Part shown: positions 1-6,989 of the stretch, one piece after another
Numbering within the stretch: position 1 is the first letter of the stretch
How the letters are laid out: every line of letters begins with the position of its first letter
Assembly: GCA_024278565.1 (NCBI GenBank)
Contig: JAJRSY010000248.1
Coordinates: 1-30,704, forward strand
Origin: Bacteroidota bacterium
Lineage (GTDB): Bacteria; Bacteroidota; Bacteroidia; Flavobacteriales; Flavobacteriaceae
DNA length: 30,704 bases
Reading direction: 5' to 3'
Program-made: the position numbers and the translations under genes
The notes under the pieces: model-generated
Database searches by the model: none
Told to the model about the DNA's origin: nothing
What the model saw: the letters and a program-made list of their open reading frames with translations, nothing else

Positions 1-1175
1 CCCGGTTCTTGTCTGTGCGATACAAAAACGGTTGCCGTACCGCTTTCCCTTGCTATTTTGTTCACCAGTGAGACCAGAAGTTGTGCCGAGGCATCATCAA
101 GACTGGCTGTGGGCTCATCTAAAATAAGCAATAAAGGGTGTTTGATCATGGCACGGGCGGTCATGGCCAAACGTTGTTGGCCCATTGAAAGATCGTGAAA
201 GTGGGTGTCTTTCATTTGCTCCATACCTATCAATACCAACCATTCCTTTGCCAAGGCCAATTGGATCTCTGAAGGTTTTACATAAAGCCCAATGGAATCG
301 TTGAGCCCTGAAATGAGCATATTTTCAAGGGTATGGTAACCCGTAAATTTATCGGTCATTGAAGGGGTGAAGTAGCCAATGTTTTTTTTGATGTCCCAAA
401 TGCTCTCGCCGCTGCCCTTCTTTTTTCCGAACAAGAAAAGTTCTTGTCCATACCCTTTGGGGTTCTCACCTGTCAGCATGGATAGTATGGTGGTCTTTCC
501 GCTTCCGTTTTTGCCGATAAGCTGCCAGAACTCCCCTTTTTTGATGGTCCAGTTGATCTGTTGCAATACGGTTTTGTTTCCATAACGTACCGTAACATTC
601 TTTAAATCGATTACTATTTCCCTGTTGTATATTATGGGATGTAGGGACGGGGGAACGCTCTTGGTGGATAGATCGATTTTTGCATCCATGGGGATAAAAT
701 CCAAATTCCCATAAAACAAGAGCTTTGAATTATCAAGGAGGGCATAGTTGGTGATAAACGGAAGCAAATCGTTCTTACGGCTTATGATCTGCACGAAAGT
801 GGTATGACTTGACCTTTCGAACAGGGTGTTTGTGAGCTGATGCTGGGCGGCCGTATCTAAATTATCGAAGGGGCTGTCAAGAACGATATAATCGAGATCG
901 CTCTTGAGCAGGTATGCCAGCAACGCCTTTTTCTGTTCTCCGCTCGACATGGATCGAAGCGATTGTGAAGTGCCCTTGGTCAGTAATTTGGTGTCGTGGC
1001 GGTCTTCCTCGTCCATGTAGTGTTCCAGGGCCAATTTAGAGAACAAAGCGCCCTTTAAGTTTTTGAAACGGCCTAAACCTGTGGGCGGATCGTTGCCCAA
1101 CAGCTCCCCAATGAATTCATTTTTTTTTGAACCGTTGGTAATGAATATGGCCCAGTGGTCTTGTTTTATGGCCAT
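1..1175 (-). CDS. ModF-like tandem ATP-binding cassette ATPase (3' end outside window)
   Basis: Cytoplasmic protein with two ABC nucleotide-binding domains and no membrane segment, resembling ModF of molybdate-related loci; its cellular role is not known from the sequence. The start is ATG at 1175, overlapping the GNAT stop by 10 nt, which suggests translational coupling. The first domain (about residues 1-150) is degenerate: where a Walker A is expected it has GSKKNEF, and its Walker B reads YIVLDSPFDNLD, with Ser replacing the catalytic Glu; its signature SMSSGEQ is kept. The second domain is canonical, with GKNGSGKTT, signature LSMGQQR and LLLILDEPTASLD. The protein runs off the left edge just after the H-loop region (VFVSHRQ), so only a short C-terminus is missing. 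Last visible gene of the DUF192-hydrolase-GNAT run. The double-ATPase identification is strong; substrate and role are unassigned. Confidence 0.85.
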   Translation of the reverse strand, partial: MAIKQDHWAIFITNGSKKNEFIGELLGNDPPTGLGRFKNLKGALFSKLALEHYMDEEDRHDTKLLTKGTSQSLRSMSSGEQKKALLAYLLKSDLDYIVLDSPFDNLDTAAQHQLTNTLFERSSHTTFVQIISRKNDLLPFITNYALLDNSKLLFYGNLDFIPMDAKIDLSTKSVPPSLHPIIYNREIVIDLKNVTVRYGNKTVLQQINWTIKKGEFWQLIGKNGSGKTTILSMLTGENPKGYGQELFLFGKKKGSGESIWDIKKNIGYFTPSMTDKFTGYHTLENMLISGLNDSIGLYVKPSEIQLALAKEWLVLIGMEQMKDTHFHDLSMGQQRLAMTARAMIKHPLLLILDEPTASLDDASAQLLVSLVNKIARESGTATVFVSHRQEP

Positions 1176-1687
1176 ACCCTAAAAATATGGACCTGGTTGT
1201 CGAAATAGGTAGTGCCCCTGTCAAGGCGCATACCCATATTTTGGGCTACTTTTTGGGAGGGAATATTATCAATATGGATGATCGAAATCAATGATTCGGA
1301 CAAACCGTGCTCAAAAGCGTGGTTTTTACAGGTATTGGTCGCTTCTGTGGCATACCCTTTTTTCCAAAATTTTGGCAATAGCGAATAGGCGATCTCAAGT
1401 TCTTGAACTGAATCCACCTCTTGTACAAGTAAGCCGCAGAGCCCCACCAGTTCTTGGGTATTTTTTAAGATCAAGGCCAGTTTTCCCCCAAGGCTGTTTG
1501 CGTATCGGCTAAGGGTGCGGTCAATATCTTGTTGGCAGGCGGCTTCTGGATCTTGGGGCAACCCTGACCAGAACTCAGATGTACGTTTGTCTTGGTGAAA
1601 GGGCAACCAGTCACCAAAATCGGTAGCTTTGAGCATGCGAAATTCCAAGCGTTCTGTTTCTTGACCGCTAAGGAGATAGTTGTTCAT
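1166..1687 (-). CDS. GNAT-family N-acetyltransferase (RimJ/RimL-like)
   Basis: Predicted acetyl-CoA-dependent acetyltransferase of about 173 residues, of the Acetyltransf_3 type that modifies protein N-termini or small amines; the substrate is unknown. Seen in sequence: an early TERLEFR motif, a central LVGLCGLL strand, ELEIAYSLLPKFWKKGYATEA (start of the acetyl-CoA loop region, K-x-G-Y-A-T-E-A) and IDNIPSQKVAQNMGM near the C-terminus, the usual order for this family. I chose the ATG at 1687 because it forms an ATGA overlap with the stop of the upstream hydrolase; a start at 1729 would overlap that gene by 46 nt. Its own stop overlaps the start of the downstream ATPase by 10 nt. Tight packing implies one mRNA with the flanking genes. 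Confidence 0.85.
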   Translation of the reverse strand: MNNYLLSGQETERLEFRMLKATDFGDWLPFHQDKRTSEFWSGLPQDPEAACQQDIDRTLSRYANSLGGKLALILKNTQELVGLCGLLVQEVDSVQELEIAYSLLPKFWKKGYATEATNTCKNHAFEHGLSESLISIIHIDNIPSQKVAQNMGMRLDRGTTYFDNQVHIFRVWP

Positions 1688-2532
1688 TGTATATAATTGG
1701 TGAGAATCCATTGCTGGGTTTGTTTCCATAAAGACTCTTTAAAGGTAGGTTTGAAAAAACCAAAATGCTTTACATGGCCTGTCTGGTTCGATGAAATGTG
1801 GTGCACCCTTTTTATTCGGGCATTTTTATATTGGGCCGTCATCCAATCCACGGTTTTTTTCGGTGCAAATGAATCAAAAGGAAAACTCCAAGATAGTATG
1901 GGAATTTCCACAGCATCAAAAAAGTAATCCTCTTTATTGTGAAAATACATCATATACTCTTTTTTCTTCCCCCATTTTGCCCATTCATAGACCATGTTTT
2001 TGGGCAGGTTTTCAAAAAGCCCTAATTTTTTTGAGGGAAAATAACCGAACATTGGGGTCAATGCGGGTATGATAGCATACCAGAGCAACCACATTTTGGG
2101 TAGGTGAATGCCTTTGAAATCTTTCCAGTAACCACTTTGTGATGCCACCATGACCACTTTGTCCAGCAAATGGTGGTTGGGGTTGAAACCTATTAACTGA
2201 CCGCCTACACTATGGGTAACGAGGGTAAGTAATGAGTTTGGTTCTTTGCTTTTGGCAAAAGCCACAACGGCGGCCTGATCGTTCTGCCCCCAGCTTTTTA
2301 AATCTACGGAAAGTTTTTTTAGATGGGCTTCGTTGCCTACCGATTTTCCTATGCCCCTATAGTCAAAAGTGTAGACTGTAAAACCATGGTTCGCAAAAAA
2401 CGAGGCGAACTTTGAATAGTATTTTTGAAGTACCCCGGTAGCAGATGAGATAATAAGGGTTTGGCCAATATCATTTTTAGAAAAAAACACGGTGGCGGAT
2501 AGTGAATATCCCTTAGGTGTTTGAACTGTCAT
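1684..2532 (-). CDS. alpha/beta hydrolase (COG4757-like)
   Basis: Predicted cytoplasmic serine hydrolase of about 282 residues; the substrate is unknown. The nucleophile elbow is LVTHSVGGQ (Ser about residue 108 from the ATG at 2532), a variant of G-x-S-x-G with Thr in the first position. The TFDYRGIGKS strand-loop precedes it and HISSNQTGHVKHFGFF near the C-terminus carries the probable catalytic His. A longer reading from TTG at 2553 exists, but ATG at 2532 (MTVQTPKGYSL) gives the usual N-terminus and leaves 24 nt after the DUF192 stop. The stop is shared with the GNAT start (ATGA). The middle residues 130-200, rich in Trp, Tyr and Phe, form a cap-like region. Fold assignment is good; function is open. 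Confidence 0.85.
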   Translation of the reverse strand: MTVQTPKGYSLSATVFFSKNDIGQTLIISSATGVLQKYYSKFASFFANHGFTVYTFDYRGIGKSVGNEAHLKKLSVDLKSWGQNDQAAVVAFAKSKEPNSLLTLVTHSVGGQLIGFNPNHHLLDKVVMVASQSGYWKDFKGIHLPKMWLLWYAIIPALTPMFGYFPSKKLGLFENLPKNMVYEWAKWGKKKEYMMYFHNKEDYFFDAVEIPILSWSFPFDSFAPKKTVDWMTAQYKNARIKRVHHISSNQTGHVKHFGFFKPTFKESLWKQTQQWILTNYIQ

Positions 2533-2556
2533 TCTTTTTATTTGGACCTTCAAAGA

Positions 2557-3045
2557 TCAATTTTTATAAAATTCTATTTTATCGCCTACCTCAAGCAGCC
2601 ATTTTTCAGCGAGGCCCTCATTTATTTCAAGTACATATTGCACGGGTATCTGAGATGAGAGCAGTTCTTCATTGAAGGGCTGCGCATTCTCTTGAAAACC
2701 GGCAATTTCCAAATTTTTTTTGATAAAAATGATATCTAAGGGGAATTCAGTGTTCTTCATGTGAAAATTGCGTATTTGTTCATTTTCAAAAACAAACAAC
2801 ATGCCTTGTGCGTCTTCCATTCCGTTGCGGTACATCAAGCCGGTTTGGGTCTCGTATTCAGATTCCGCTATTTCAATGTTCAGAGTGGTGATAAGTGTAT
2901 CCACTTTTTGTTTTCTGATTGTAAGTACGCCTTCATTTTTAAAGGCAATGGGCTCGGATTTAATGATTTTTTTAGGCTCGTTTTTACAAGAATTAAAGAA
3001 CAGGGCGGTGAATACAACAAATATAGTTGATTTTAAAATGTCCAT
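2557..3045 (-). CDS. DUF192 family lipoprotein
   Basis: Small exported protein of 162 residues. The N-terminus is a lipoprotein signal peptide, with hydrophobic residues 7-17 and the lipobox FNSC (Cys20). The DUF192 domain covers about residues 50-160, with characteristic stretches ESEYETQTGLMYR, GMLFVFENEQIRNFHMKNT and PLDIIFI, then AQPFNEELLSSQIPVQYVLEINEG and GDKIEF at the end. DUF192 proteins are widespread, small and beta-rich; I know of no established enzymatic role. It is the first gene of a four-gene minus-strand run. Its upstream region is the heptamer satellite, and I saw no clear TAnnTTTG promoter between the satellite and the ATG. Confidence 0.9.
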   Translation of the reverse strand: MDILKSTIFVVFTALFFNSCKNEPKKIIKSEPIAFKNEGVLTIRKQKVDTLITTLNIEIAESEYETQTGLMYRNGMEDAQGMLFVFENEQIRNFHMKNTEFPLDIIFIKKNLEIAGFQENAQPFNEELLSSQIPVQYVLEINEGLAEKWLLEVGDKIEFYKN

Positions 3046-3166
3046 TTTTTTCTGTTTATAACCACAAAGAAGTAATTTTTTCCTAAGCTCAAAAGAAACT
3101 CAAATACAAACTCTTACTACCTTGAACCTTGCTTAGCGTATTAACAGCCTACTGCTCACTAGCAAC

Positions 3167-3355
3167 TGTTCACTGTTTATTGTCCACTGTTCATTGTTCA
3201 TTGTTCATTGTTCATTGTTCATTGTTCATTGTTCATTGTTCATTGTTCATTGTTCATTGTTCATTGTTCATTGTTCATTGTTCATTGTCCATTGTCCATT
3301 GTCCATTGTCCATTGTTCATTGTTCATTGTTCATTGCCCACTGTTCATTGCCTAC
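3167..3355. repeat. 27-unit heptamer satellite (TGTTCAT family)
   Basis: Perfectly phased 7-bp repeat. Unit order on the plus strand: TGTTCAC, TGTTTAT, TGTCCAC, then 14 TGTTCAT, 4 TGTCCAT, 3 TGTTCAT, TGCCCAC, TGTTCAT, TGCCTAC. Degenerate copies continue left (TGCTCAC at 3153-3159) and right (TGCCT at 3356). It sits between the lgt 3' end, whose stop codon lies inside the last unit, and the DUF192 promoter region. Open frames within it (repeats of FIVHCSL) are by-products of a 7-mer having no stop in some frames and are not genes. The block of TGTCCAT variants inside the TGTTCAT block points to slippage or unequal crossing-over. Confidence 0.95.
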
Positions 3356-4302
3356 TGCCTTATAGGTCTGAACATAAAATAGAGCCCGATAAGAACAAAG
3401 GGAATACTCAGCCATTGGCCAATTGAAAAAAGTTCCATTGATTCATCAAGATTATTTTGGCGTTCCTTAACGAACTCCACAAAAAACCGTACGCCCCACA
3501 AGAGAACAAAGAAGGTGCCGAGCAAAAACCCGGGTTTATCTTTTTTGTCTGTTTTCCAATAGAAATAGTACAGGATCAGAAATACGAAAATATAGGCAAC
3601 CCCTTCATACAACTGTGCCGGGTGTTTAAAGGGCACTTTATCAAGATATGCGGCAAATTGGGAGTTGTTCACTAGAGCATCAAAGGCCGCATTGACCGTT
3701 TTTTCACCGGTTATTGATACTGCCTGTGACGGACTAATGGCATCTCGTACAAAACGAGTGGCGAACACAAATGATTCGCTGGTTTCCTTACCCACGATCT
3801 CAGAGTTGAAAAAGTTGCCCAAACGCACACAGAATGCACCAATCGCGACGGGAATCACCAAGCGATCCAATAACCAGAGGACCTTAAACTCAGGAAATTT
3901 GCGAACATATAAAAACATGCCAATGATAATACCAATGGCAGCACCATGACTGGCCAAACCGGTAAAGCCGGTAAATTCATAGCCGTTGATAAAACCAAAA
4001 AGAGTGCCATTGGCACTTTCCCTGATGGGCAGTAATATTTCTAAGAGGTGTTCTTGGTAGTAGGCCCAATCGTAAAAAAAAACATGGCCCAGCCGTGCAC
4101 CCAACATGGTTGCCAAAACCGTGTAAATAAAAAGCGAATCAAGCTGCTCTACGGTCTTTTTTTCATTGGTGAAGATCCGTTTCATAATGTGCCACCCCAG
4201 AGCGAAGGCAATGATCCAGAGCAGGTTGTAATACTTTATTTGTAATGGCCCGAGGCTGAAAAGGGTCTCGTTCGGGTTCCAGATAATGCCCAAAAAATAC
4301 AT
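3352..4302 (-). CDS. lgt: prolipoprotein diacylglyceryl transferase
   Basis: Inner-membrane enzyme that transfers diacylglycerol from phosphatidylglycerol to the lipobox Cys of prolipoproteins, the first step of lipoprotein maturation. The 316-residue protein has the multiple hydrophobic helices of the family and its hallmarks: GARLGHVFFY (residues 68-77), LASHGAAIG with His119, RLGNFFNSEIVGK (Arg160 and Asn163) and HPAQLYEG (227-234). A segment of about 50 residues between the last two blocks (175-225) is an insertion relative to proteobacterial Lgt, as I recall for Bacteroidetes. The ATG at 4302 gives the standard N-terminus. The stop codon lies within the heptamer satellite. It lies 71 nt downstream of yidD on the same strand. 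Several lipoprotein substrates are encoded in this window. Confidence 0.97.
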   Translation of the reverse strand: MYFLGIIWNPNETLFSLGPLQIKYYNLLWIIAFALGWHIMKRIFTNEKKTVEQLDSLFIYTVLATMLGARLGHVFFYDWAYYQEHLLEILLPIRESANGTLFGFINGYEFTGFTGLASHGAAIGIIIGMFLYVRKFPEFKVLWLLDRLVIPVAIGAFCVRLGNFFNSEIVGKETSESFVFATRFVRDAISPSQAVSITGEKTVNAAFDALVNNSQFAAYLDKVPFKHPAQLYEGVAYIFVFLILYYFYWKTDKKDKPGFLLGTFFVLLWGVRFFVEFVKERQNNLDESMELFSIGQWLSIPFVLIGLYFMFRPIRQ

Positions 4303-4373
4303 ATTGATTTGTTTAAAGGGCTAAGATAAGAAACTGAACCCGTTTAAAGTTTTTCTTGTTACGACATTTTTTT

Positions 4374-4595
4374 TTACGGCACAGGATCATACCCTTTACC
4401 ACCCCAGGGGTTGCAGCTTAAAATACGTTTTAATGCGAGCCATCCCCCTTTGAAAAGTCCGTGTTTTTGAAGGGCTTCCATCGTATAATGTGAACAGGTG
4501 GGGGAGTAGCGACACGCTGAGGGCGTATAGGGCGAAATGGCGTATTGATAGAACCTTACCAAAAAAACAAAGGGCGCTATCAATATCTTTTTCAT
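4374..4595 (-). CDS. yidD: membrane protein insertion efficiency factor YidD
   Basis: Small protein (73 residues) of the YidD family, thought to lie at the inner face of the membrane and to assist YidC-dependent insertion. The full family pattern is visible: amphipathic start FVFLVRFYQYAISPYTP, then SACRYSPTCSHYTMEAL (three Cys with the C-x5-C spacing typical of the family) and GGWLALKRILSCNPWGGKGYDPVP at the C-terminus. Length is normal for the short form. Located between cysS and lgt, away from the rpmH-rnpA cluster where many bacteria have it. Confidence 0.96.
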   Translation of the reverse strand: MKKILIAPFVFLVRFYQYAISPYTPSACRYSPTCSHYTMEALQKHGLFKGGWLALKRILSCNPWGGKGYDPVP

Positions 4596-4635
4596 CTTAT
4601 TATGATACTATTTTGATATTTAGTTGGTATCTAAT

Positions 4636-4654
4636 CCCCCTCCTTCGGAGGGGC
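4636..4654. other. GC-rich hairpin after cysS
   Basis: CCCCTCC-TTC-GGAGGGG forms a 7-bp stem with a 3-nt loop about 20 nt past the cysS stop, followed on the plus strand by CTAGGGGAGGA, which could pair alternatively with the left arm. There is no T-run on either side, so it is not a standard intrinsic terminator. It may instead protect the cysS 3' end or be another small dispersed repeat. Confidence 0.6.
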
Positions 4655-4675
4655 TAGGGGAGGACTGAGGAAGAC

Positions 4676-6157
4676 CTAAGAAATACTAAAAGCAGTACCA
4701 TCTTTCCCATCTTTCAACTGAATGCCCATTGTGGCAAGTTGGTCTCGAATCTTATCAGAGGTGCCAAAATCTTTGTTCTCTCGCGCCTCTTTACGCAATT
4801 GGATCAGCAGCTCGACTATGCCCGATAATTTGTCGGAGCCCGTTGCACCCTCATTTTTCCCTTCCAATCCTATAACATCGAATACGAAGGCATGTAATAT
4901 GGTTTGCAAGGCTTCCTTGTCTTGAGGGCTAATACTTTCTTTTCCTTCCTTAATAAGGTTGATGTGCTTTACGGCATCGAACATTTTGGCGATTAATATA
5001 GGCGTATTGAAATCATCGTTCATGGCATCATAGCACTCTTGTTTCCATTTTTCTATGTTGAACTCAGAAGATTTTCCCGTTTCCAAATTATCCAAAACAT
5101 CTAATGCTTCCATCAATCGGTGGTATCCTTTTTCGGAGGCCAGTAGTGCATCGTTGCTCAGATCTAAGATACTGGTGTAATGGGCCTGCATCATAAAAAA
5201 GCGAATTGCCGAAGGTGAGAACGGCTTGCTGAGTATTTTGTTTTCCCCAGAAAAAATCTCGCCGGGCAAAATGTTGTTTCCCGTTGATTTCGCCATTTTT
5301 TTACCGTTCATGGTCAACATATTGGTATGCAACCAGTAGTTCACAGGTGACTGTCCTGTGCTGGCTTCTGATTGCGCGATCTCACATTCGTGGTGCGGAA
5401 ATTTAAGATCCATTCCCCCTCCATGAATATCAAAGGTCTCTCCCAAATATTTTGTACTCATGGCCGTACATTCCAAATGCCACCCCGGAAAACCATCGCC
5501 CCAAGGTGAGGGCCATTGCATGATATGCTCTGGCCCCGCTTTTTTCCAAAGTGCAAAATCTTGGGGGCTCTTTTTCTCGTTTTGGGCGGTCAGTTCACGG
5601 GTATTTGAAATCATATCCTCCAACTTTCTGCCGCTCAGTTTTCCATAAGCATAGTCTTCGTTGAATTTTACCACATCAAAATAGACTGATCCGTTCACTT
5701 CGTAGGCAAAGCCTTTTTCAAGAATATCTTTGATGATTTCAATCTGTTCGATAATATGCCCTGTCGCCGTAGGTTCTATACTAGGGGGTAAAAAGTTAAA
5801 TTTTTGAAGAATGGTATGAAAATCAACGGTGTAGCGTTGAACGACTTCCATGGGCTCTAACTGTTCTAAACGTGCTTTTCTGGCGATTTTGTCTTCTCCG
5901 TCATCGGCATCGTCGACCAAATGACCGGCATCGGTGATGTTTCTCACATACCTGACCTTATAGCCCAAATGTTTAAAATAGCGAAATATCATATCGAAGG
6001 ACATGAACGTACGGCAGTTGCCCAAATGTACGTTACTGTAGACGGTTGGACCACAGACATACATGCCGATATGACCTTCGTTTATCGGTTTGAAAGTTTC
6101 TTTTTTACCTGAAAGTGAATTGTAAATTTTGAGATGTTGGTTTTGGTACAACTGCAT
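4676..6157 (-). CDS. cysS: cysteinyl-tRNA synthetase
   Basis: Class I aminoacyl-tRNA synthetase charging tRNA-Cys, 493 residues, of normal length. Visible motifs: YVCGPTVYSNVHLGN, which has a zinc-ligand Cys35 and the HIGH signature as HLGN (44-47); WHLECTAMS and FPHHECEIAQSEA with further zinc ligands and the DALR-side helix; KMAKSTGNNILP, the KMSKS loop with Ala in the third position; and the C-terminal helical region. The ATG at 6157 leaves 16 nt after the folE stop, so the two are probably co-transcribed. No anomaly in reading frame. Confidence 0.97.
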   Translation of the reverse strand: MQLYQNQHLKIYNSLSGKKETFKPINEGHIGMYVCGPTVYSNVHLGNCRTFMSFDMIFRYFKHLGYKVRYVRNITDAGHLVDDADDGEDKIARKARLEQLEPMEVVQRYTVDFHTILQKFNFLPPSIEPTATGHIIEQIEIIKDILEKGFAYEVNGSVYFDVVKFNEDYAYGKLSGRKLEDMISNTRELTAQNEKKSPQDFALWKKAGPEHIMQWPSPWGDGFPGWHLECTAMSTKYLGETFDIHGGGMDLKFPHHECEIAQSEASTGQSPVNYWLHTNMLTMNGKKMAKSTGNNILPGEIFSGENKILSKPFSPSAIRFFMMQAHYTSILDLSNDALLASEKGYHRLMEALDVLDNLETGKSSEFNIEKWKQECYDAMNDDFNTPILIAKMFDAVKHINLIKEGKESISPQDKEALQTILHAFVFDVIGLEGKNEGATGSDKLSGIVELLIQLRKEARENKDFGTSDKIRDQLATMGIQLKDGKDGTAFSIS

Positions 6158-6173
6158 TTTATGTACAAACGTA

Positions 6174-6854
6174 TTAGAAGTTGGTATCTAGGTTGATATA
6201 GTCCAAAAATTCGCGGCGTACCGATCCTTCTTTGAACCTGCCCCCATATTCAGCGGTAACGGTACTGCTTTCAATGTCTCGAATGCCCCTTGAGTTCACG
6301 CATAGGTGTTTGGCATCGATCACACAGGCAACATCATCGGTGCCCAATACTTGTTGCAGTTCTTTCACGATCTGAATGTTCAAACGCTCTTGCACTTGGG
6401 GCCGTCTTGAAAAATAATCGACAATACGGTTCATTTTTGAAAGCCCTATTACTGTACCGTTCGAAATATAGGCGACATGTGCCCTGCCCACAATGGGCAG
6501 TAAATGGTGCTCACAGGTAGAGTAAAGGGTGATGTTTTTTTCGACAAGCATTTCACTATACTTGTATTTGTTGTCAAAGGTCGATGATTTTGGCTTTCTG
6601 TCAGGGTGGAGTCCGCCAAAAATTTCGGTAACGAACATTTTGGCCACACGGCCAGGGGTACCCTTTAAACTATCATCATCGAGGTCAAGGCCCAAGGTGA
6701 GCATGATCTCGCTTATGTTTTTTTTGATTCGTTCTATTTTATCTTCATCGTTCAACACAAAAGCGTCTTCACGTAAAGGGGTCTCTTCCGAAGCGGCAAC
6801 ATGATCATTGCTCACCTCCTCAAAATGCTCTTCCAAACTGCTGTCGATTTTCAT
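6174..6854 (-). CDS. folE: GTP cyclohydrolase I
   Basis: Zinc enzyme converting GTP to 7,8-dihydroneopterin triphosphate, the entry step of tetrahydrofolate synthesis; cytoplasmic homodecamer in known members. The 226-residue protein has a poorly conserved acidic N-terminus of about 40 residues, then TPGRVAKMF (66-74), the zinc/catalytic segment STCEHHLLPIVG (Cys114, His116, His117), IVDYFSRRPQVQERL and KHLCVNSRGI with the third zinc ligand Cys185. The usual mammalian/E. coli MMMRG is VNSRG here, a form I expect in Bacteroidetes. FolP of the same pathway lies at 28139-28978. First gene of the folE-cysS unit. Confidence 0.97.
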   Translation of the reverse strand: MKIDSSLEEHFEEVSNDHVAASEETPLREDAFVLNDEDKIERIKKNISEIMLTLGLDLDDDSLKGTPGRVAKMFVTEIFGGLHPDRKPKSSTFDNKYKYSEMLVEKNITLYSTCEHHLLPIVGRAHVAYISNGTVIGLSKMNRIVDYFSRRPQVQERLNIQIVKELQQVLGTDDVACVIDAKHLCVNSRGIRDIESSTVTAEYGGRFKEGSVRREFLDYINLDTNF

Positions 6855-6877
6855 TTGAATCTAACTTTTACGAACAC

Positions 6878-6885
6878 CAAAGATA
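6878..6885 (-). promoter_or_regulatory. folE promoter, -7 element
   Basis: On the minus strand the sequence reads TATCTTTG, an exact match to the Bacteroidetes -7 consensus TAnnTTTG, about 24 nt before the folE ATG, implying a very short leader. No clear TTG is seen at the -33 position. Confidence 0.5.
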
Positions 6886-6958
6886 TGCATTATATGGCAC
6901 TTTGTACTCGATTTAACCCATTACAGAACATAAATTAGTGTTAAGGTGGGCAGCTGGT

Positions 6959-6966
6959 TATTTTTG
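6959..6966 (+). promoter_or_regulatory. -7 element upstream of the first CHU_C gene
   Basis: TATTTTTG matches TAnnTTTG, 23 nt before the ATG at 6990. The -33 region has no exact TTG at the preferred spacing, so this is a moderate call. Confidence 0.45.
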
Positions 6967-6989
6967 TCAGTTCCAATTTTGACCTACTT

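Noticed and set aside
1687..1729. Longer N-terminus of the GNAT protein
   Set aside because: It would overlap the hydrolase gene by 46 nt; the ATGA overlap start at 1687 fits the operon better.
3167..3355. CRISPR-like array
   Set aside because: Units are 7 bp and contiguous, with no spacers.
3129..3426. Several overlapping open frames rich in FIVHCSL repeats
   Set aside because: They are the translation of the heptamer satellite and lack signals of a gene.
4636..4654. Intrinsic terminator for cysS
   Set aside because: The stem is good but no T-run follows on the minus strand; listed only as a hairpin.
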